Position numbers and translations under genes: made by a program. Below the pieces are notes generated by a model. It ran no database searches. It was not told the DNA's origin and worked only from the letters and a program-made list of their open reading frames with translations. Below, in pieces: positions 6,240-9,696 of a stretch of DNA of 9,696 bases. How positions within the stretch are numbered: position 1 is the stretch's first letter; the number at the start of each line of letters is the position of its first letter. The stretch is from CAYQTE01 sp964420285 (lineage in GTDB: Bacteria; Planctomycetota; Phycisphaerae; Tepidisphaerales; Tepidisphaeraceae): positions 1 to 9,696 of the forward strand of contig CAYQTE010000118.1 in assembly GCA_964420285.1 (NCBI GenBank), read 5' to 3'.

Positions 6240-7667
6240 TCATTTGCACAGTTCAAGCTCGAATCCGAAGCAGCTACCCTTGCCGACCTGACTGTCGACA
6301 ACGATGCGGCCCTGGTGGACCGTCTCAATAATGTGGCGCACCAGGGACAGGCCCAGGCCGGTCCCTTTGGCCATGTGGTTATTCGCTTCCACTCGATAGA
6401 ACTTATCGAACACAAAGGGGAGGTCCTTGGGCGGAATTCCCGCGCCGGTGTCGCGGATGCGTCCGACAACGCGGCCGTGGGCCTCGTCCACTTCCGTCTC
6501 GACCGTAATCGTGCCGCCCTGGGGCGTATATTTGACCGCGTTGCTGAGCAGATTGAGCACGGCCTGGTAAAGCATGTCCTTGTCGGCCCTGGTCTGATAA
6601 AAGACGGGCGTGAGTTTTTCGACGATCGACAGGCCCTTGAGCCTCGCCTGCGGCGCGATCACCTCGATGGCATCCTTCATCACCACCGTCAGACTCTGCG
6701 GCTGCTTGTTGACCTTCACCAGGCCCGATTCGATGCGCGAGATGTTGAGAATGTTGTCGATCAACCGGCCGAGGCGCTGGGCTTCGGTGCGGATGATTTC
6801 GTAGAACTCCTGGGCCGTCTTTTCGTCGCGGGCCTCGCCGTCGATCAGCATCTCGACATAGGCGTGAATGCTGGCCAGGGGCGTGCGCAGTTCATGACTG
6901 ACGCTGGAGACGAAATCGTTCTTCATCTCGGCCACTTCTCGTTCGCGCGTGACATCGTGCAGCACGGCCACAACGCCGCCCACTTCGCCTTCCGTGCCGG
7001 GAACGCAGGACAGCGTGACCTTATAGGTCTTTTCGCCGGCCGGCGATGTGATCTTGTGTTCGACGATCCGCTTGCCGCCGTGGCTGTCGCTCTTGCGCAT
7101 GTCGCGGATCATGGCGACAAGGTCTTCATCATCGAGCACGCGGTCCACCGGCGAGCGGCGCGAGCGTTTCAGATCAAATTCCAGCGTGCGTGCGGCCGAT
7201 TCGTTCGCCAGAACAACCTCATCAAACAAATCCGTGACGAGCACCGCATCGGAAAGGCTGTAGAGAACGGCCTGGGCATGCTGCCGCTCGGCGGTGGCGA
7301 CCTTGAGGTGAATCTCCAGTTCCTTGACGCGGCCGGTGACACGCTCGGTCATGTCGGCCACTCGATCCAGCAGGCCGTCGATGGAACGGCCCAACGGACC
7401 CAGGGTCGGCGCCACTTCGCCGGCGCTGCTCGTACGGCGATCCAGATCCGTGGTTTCGATGAATTGAATCAGAAAGCGACACTGCCGACGCAGCGAGGTG
7501 ACCAGACCCAGCCCGCACAAGGCCGCCGACATTCCGCCCGCCGCCGCCAGCGATGTGGCCGGAAGCATCAGGCGACCAACGATCAGCGGCCGGCCCCACA
7601 GCAGGGCCGTTCCGCTGGCCACGATCAGCACCAGCATCGCCATCGACCAGATGTTCACGCGTCGCAT
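6240..7667 (-). CDS. PhoR-like membrane sensor histidine kinase (PAS, HisKA, HATPase)
   Basis: A 475-residue inner-membrane kinase. Two hydrophobic segments lie at about residues 5-24 and 33-57, joined by a loop of only about 8 residues, so there is no periplasmic sensor domain. A HAMP-like helical linker (about 60-120) and a PAS domain (about 130-238) follow. The dimerisation domain carries the phospho-acceptor H258 in S-H-E-L-R-T-P-L. The ATP-binding domain has its N box with N376 (NLLSNAVKYTP), G1 box DTGAGIP from 406, F box FVFDKFYR and G2 box GTGLGL at 435-440. All catalytic motifs are intact, so it should autophosphorylate and pass phosphate to the receiver encoded 25 nt downstream. The layout resembles PhoR/WalK kinases, which sense through PAS, membrane or partner proteins. 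The signal is unknown. The kinase precedes its regulator here, the reverse of many two-component operons. Confidence 0.93.
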   Translation of the reverse strand: MRRVNIWSMAMLVLIVASGTALLWGRPLIVGRLMLPATSLAAAGGMSAALCGLGLVTSLRRQCRFLIQFIETTDLDRRTSSAGEVAPTLGPLGRSIDGLLDRVADMTERVTGRVKELEIHLKVATAERQHAQAVLYSLSDAVLVTDLFDEVVLANESAARTLEFDLKRSRRSPVDRVLDDEDLVAMIRDMRKSDSHGGKRIVEHKITSPAGEKTYKVTLSCVPGTEGEVGGVVAVLHDVTREREVAEMKNDFVSSVSHELRTPLASIHAYVEMLIDGEARDEKTAQEFYEIIRTEAQRLGRLIDNILNISRIESGLVKVNKQPQSLTVVMKDAIEVIAPQARLKGLSIVEKLTPVFYQTRADKDMLYQAVLNLLSNAVKYTPQGGTITVETEVDEAHGRVVGRIRDTGAGIPPKDLPFVFDKFYRVEANNHMAKGTGLGLSLVRHIIETVHQGRIVVDSQVGKGSCFGFELELCK

Positions 7668-7674
7668 CGTGTGG

Positions 7675-7678
7675 CTCC
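7675..7678 (-). promoter_or_regulatory. Ribosome-binding site fixing the histidine kinase start
   Basis: GGAG on the coding strand, 7 nt before the ATG at 7667. An in-frame ATG at 7688 would add seven residues but has no comparable site before it, so 7667 is preferred. Confidence 0.65.
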
Positions 7679-7742
7679 GCCCCCACATCCAATCAACCGC
7701 GAGATTGTCTTTCGCACCGAATCCTGCGGGTGTTCCCTGTAG

Positions 7743-8927
7743 CTAATTGGCGTCAAGACCCGCCAGCAGACGCCCGGCCAGTTCATCCGATGGCCTGATC
7801 TTCAGCGCTCTCTGGTAATAGCCCAGGGCGTCGCGAAACAGCCCTTTCTTCTGATCGACGTAACCCATCATGCAAAGGCTCACCGTATCGTCCGCCCGCA
7901 ACACGCTGGCCCGCGAGAACGCGGCCATCGCTTCGTCCAGACGGTTCTGACGCAGCCGCACGTAGCCGCGCAGCAGGCTGATGTCCGCTTCGTCGCCGCC
8001 GGCAATTGTCGCCTTGCGCAAATCGGCCTCGGCACGCGTCGCGTCACCCAATTGGATCGACGCCTTGGCCAGTTCCATCAGTGGCAGCGGGCTGGTTGGA
8101 TCGAGATCGGCCGCCGTCGTGAACGACTCCCGCGCATCGCCGATCCGGTTGAGATTCATCCGGCACTCACCCTGCATGAGATAGAGATCGGATCGTTTCT
8201 GTTGTTTTGGATCGGCCAGAATGCGCTCCAGTGCTTCGGTCGCATCCGCGTATTCGCCAATGTGATAGAGGGCCCGTGCCAGATGTTCGCGGACGGTGGC
8301 ATCGTCCGGCGACAGAATAGTGGCGCGGCGGAACATGTCGGCCGCATCGGTCCAGCGATTCTTCTGTTGCAGGAGCAAGCCCACTTCATCGCGGATGGCG
8401 GGGCTGTTCTCGAAGAAGACGACTTTCGCCTGCAACAAGGCCAGGGCATCGTCCGTGCGATCCATCGCCACGAGCATCTCGGATTTGGCCAGCAGATATT
8501 TCTGCTCGCCGGGATCAAGGTCGCAGGCCGACGAGTAGAATTCGCAGGCTTTTGCCGGCTGTTCCCAGCGTTGATAGACGACTCCGCTGAGATAAAACGC
8601 CTTGGGATTCTTGGGATCGATATCCCTGGCGACGGCCAATTCACGGTCGGCGACATCGAGTTGTCCCTGCTCGATGGCCAGTTGAGCGGAGAGAATTCGC
8701 AGCGGCGCGTTTTTGGCGTCCATGCGCTGGGCTTCGTCGACAGTTTGCCGCGAGCGGTCGAAATCGCCGTTGTTGAACTGATCGGTCGCCAGCGACAACA
8801 TCACATTGGCGCGGGCCGTGTTCCATTGTTCCTTGGCCGATTCAGATGGGGGCTTGTTCTGCTGACACGCGGCCAGAAGAATCACCGTCAAGAGCGACAG
8901 CGAAATTCGCGATGCTGTGCGTGCCAT
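7743..8927 (-). CDS. TPR-repeat lipoprotein
   Basis: A 394-residue protein starting at ATG 8927, preceded by a good ribosome-binding site. The N-terminus is a type II signal peptide: MARTASR, a hydrophobic stretch, then the lipobox L-L-A-A-C with the lipidated cysteine at residue 21. Nearly all the rest is tandem tetratricopeptide repeats, about ten by eye, visible as recurring 'A-x-x-L-x-P' turns (e.g. ARDIDPKNPKAFYLSGVVYQ, ALKIRPSDELAG). TPR proteins are scaffolds for protein contacts. A membrane-anchored TPR lipoprotein next to a pilus/secretion ATPase recalls the PilF/PilW/Tgl pilotins that help the secretin assemble, but those are usually about 250 residues, so this one is long. It could equally be a general envelope assembly factor or a partner of the adjacent kinase. 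The lipoprotein and TPR calls are firm; the function is inferred. It ends at TAG, 75 nt before the kinase start. Confidence 0.88.
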   Translation of the reverse strand: MARTASRISLSLLTVILLAACQQNKPPSESAKEQWNTARANVMLSLATDQFNNGDFDRSRQTVDEAQRMDAKNAPLRILSAQLAIEQGQLDVADRELAVARDIDPKNPKAFYLSGVVYQRWEQPAKACEFYSSACDLDPGEQKYLLAKSEMLVAMDRTDDALALLQAKVVFFENSPAIRDEVGLLLQQKNRWTDAADMFRRATILSPDDATVREHLARALYHIGEYADATEALERILADPKQQKRSDLYLMQGECRMNLNRIGDARESFTTAADLDPTSPLPLMELAKASIQLGDATRAEADLRKATIAGGDEADISLLRGYVRLRQNRLDEAMAAFSRASVLRADDTVSLCMMGYVDQKKGLFRDALGYYQRALKIRPSDELAGRLLAGLDAN

Positions 8928-8932
8928 GTGAA

Positions 8933-8938
8933 CTCTCC
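8933..8938 (-). promoter_or_regulatory. Ribosome-binding site fixing the lipoprotein start
   Basis: On the coding strand this reads GGAGAG, 5 nt before the ATG at 8927. It supports that start over an in-frame ATG at 9002. The longer form would overlap the upstream gene, read through the hairpin and bury the lipoprotein signal 25 residues inside the protein. Confidence 0.75.
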
Positions 8939-8950
8939 ATTGACAACTTG

Positions 8951-8978
8951 CCCGTCTCCCCGAACACGGGGAGACGGG
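8951..8978 (-). repeat. 12-bp perfect intercistronic inverted repeat (hairpin)
   Basis: CCCGTCTCCCCG (8951-8962) and CGGGGAGACGGG (8967-8978) are exact reverse complements around a 4-nt loop. The hairpin begins 10 nt after the stop codon of the first TPR gene and ends before the ribosome-binding site of the lipoprotein gene. No T-run follows on either strand, so it is not a standard intrinsic terminator. More likely it is an mRNA-processing or stability hairpin, or a copy of a dispersed REP-like palindrome. Confidence 0.75.
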
Positions 8979-8988
8979 GCGCGACCAC

Positions 8989-9696
8989 TCATTTGCCGCC
9001 ATTGGGAATGATCGACGTATCGATCAGGGCCGAACCTGTCGGCTCGGTCGTGGGACGGGTTGCCGGTGCGACGCTCACCTGCATGTCATCGGCATCCGGC
9101 AACTCGACAATCGTCTGCGTAGGCGGCGCCTTTGTGGCCGGTGGGCCGGCGGCCGTCGTCGCCATGTCGGCCGGCTGCGTCGCGGGCACGACGACCGATA
9201 CCGCCGGCATGGGGACCGGTGCCGCCGCATCCTTGGGCGCTTCCAGCGATGCCGGCGAGTTTGCGGTCAGGTTATTGACGGGCAAAGTCGGCTGGGTTGT
9301 CGCGGCCGCAACATTTTCCCGAACCGGCTGAGTTGTGATCGAAGCCCGCAGGTCGGGCGACACCGGGCCAGCCGTCGGCTCAATCGAGGGGCCGGTTGTC
9401 GGCTGAAGTTCCGCCATCGACGGCGCTGGCGGGTCCAGGAGAATCTGCCGGGCGACAAACGATCGGATGGTGCTGTTGTCGGCCGCCGTCACGCTCTTAC
9501 CGCTGAGCTTCTCCTTCAGGTCGATGGCCTCGATGAAGGTGGGATTGAGATTGATGGCGCTGTCGAGATGCCAGAGGGCCAGGTTATTGTCGGGCGGGCT
9601 CTTGCGTGTTGCTGCCAGAGCGGCTTCGTATTCGCCGTCGGCCAGGCGCTCGCGGCCGAACCACATCATTCCCTGCCGCACGCCGACGCGGAGTTT
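8989..9696 (-). CDS. TPR-type protein with Pro/Thr/Ala-rich C-terminal tail (5' end outside window)
   Basis: Partial gene: the frame is open to the window edge, so the true start lies upstream. The GTG at 9681 is only the first start-like codon inside the window. The visible N-terminal ~70 residues look like helical tetratricopeptide repeats (…WHLDSAINLNPTFIEAIDLKEKL…, the typical 'A-x-x-L-N-P' turn). From about residue 85 of the visible part the chain becomes low-complexity, rich in Ala, Thr, Pro and Val, with repeated TTQP/ATQP/ATRP tetrapeptides, and ends at a TGA (8991-8989). Such linkers are, to my recollection, common in Planctomycetota/Phycisphaerae proteins and usually extracytoplasmic or disordered. 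The product cannot be named; it could be the tail of a secretin-associated or assembly TPR protein, given the pilus/secretion genes downstream. The next gene starts 61 nt further on, across a hairpin. Confidence 0.75.
   Translation of the reverse strand, partial: KLRVGVRQGMMWFGRERLADGEYEAALAATRKSPPDNNLALWHLDSAINLNPTFIEAIDLKEKLSGKSVTAADNSTIRSFVARQILLDPPAPSMAELQPTTGPSIEPTAGPVSPDLRASITTQPVRENVAAATTQPTLPVNNLTANSPASLEAPKDAAAPVPMPAVSVVVPATQPADMATTAAGPPATKAPPTQTIVELPDADDMQVSVAPATRPTTEPTGSALIDTSIIPNGGK

Noticed and set aside
5931..7742. 603-codon open frame on the plus strand, the longest in the window
   Set aside because: Antisense to the response regulator and histidine kinase. It is rich in His, Asp, Gln and Arg, shows no recognisable fold, and would span two real genes.
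7668..7742. Possible promoter in the 75-nt gap before the kinase gene
   Set aside because: No paired -35/-10 or sigma-54 type elements are visible, and only very short stems can be drawn.
8928..9002. Longer N-terminus for the TPR lipoprotein from ATG 9002
   Set aside because: It would translate the hairpin, overlap the upstream gene and place the signal peptide internally. The ATG at 8927 has a good ribosome-binding site.
8052..9011. 319-codon open frame on the plus strand
   Set aside because: Mirror of the TPR lipoprotein gene. The minus strand has a signal peptide, lipobox and ribosome-binding site.

Overview
The window reads as one co-directional gene train, entirely on the minus strand (transcription from position 9696 towards 1), in a GC-rich Gram-negative-type genome. 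Junctions are short: one 4-nt overlap, most gaps of 25-75 nt, and one larger gap of about 140 nt holding a repeat. The encoded proteins suggest a diderm (lipoprotein signal, GmhA, type II secretion/type IV pilus parts). The Thr/Gln/Pro-rich 'ATQP/TTQP' linkers in the first gene and the GAF-HD-GYP architecture make Planctomycetota, perhaps class Phycisphaerae, my best guess. That is an inference from style; the window holds no marker gene that settles taxonomy.

Layout in transcription order: (1) the 3' part of a TPR-type gene with a long Pro/Thr/Ala-rich tail (8989-9696, cut by the window edge); (2) a lipoprotein made almost entirely of TPRs (7743-8927); (3) a PhoR-like membrane histidine kinase with a PAS domain (6240-7667); (4) a single-domain CheY-like response regulator (5804-6214); (5) a GAF + HD-GYP putative cyclic-di-GMP phosphodiesterase (4081-5775); (6) a small STAS protein whose start overlaps the HD-GYP stop (3746-4084); (7) a PilB/GspE-type assembly ATPase (1993-3699); (8) a PilC/GspF-type inner-membrane platform protein (753-1967); (9) after a long inverted repeat (634-740), a GmhA sedoheptulose-7-phosphate isomerase (19-609).

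The most coherent reading is a signalling-to-machine operon. A kinase and a receiver without output domain feed a c-di-GMP-degrading HD-GYP protein. A STAS protein is translationally coupled to it. The motor ATPase downstream carries an N-terminal MshEN-like domain, the family that binds c-di-GMP in MshE, though with a changed key residue. TPR proteins upstream could serve as pilotin or assembly factors. GmhA belongs to ADP-heptose/LPS-core synthesis and is probably a passenger, separated from the operon by the repeat. Three gene junctions carry strong potential RNA hairpins. I saw no tRNA, rRNA, CRISPR array, insertion sequence, integrase or convincing promoter.
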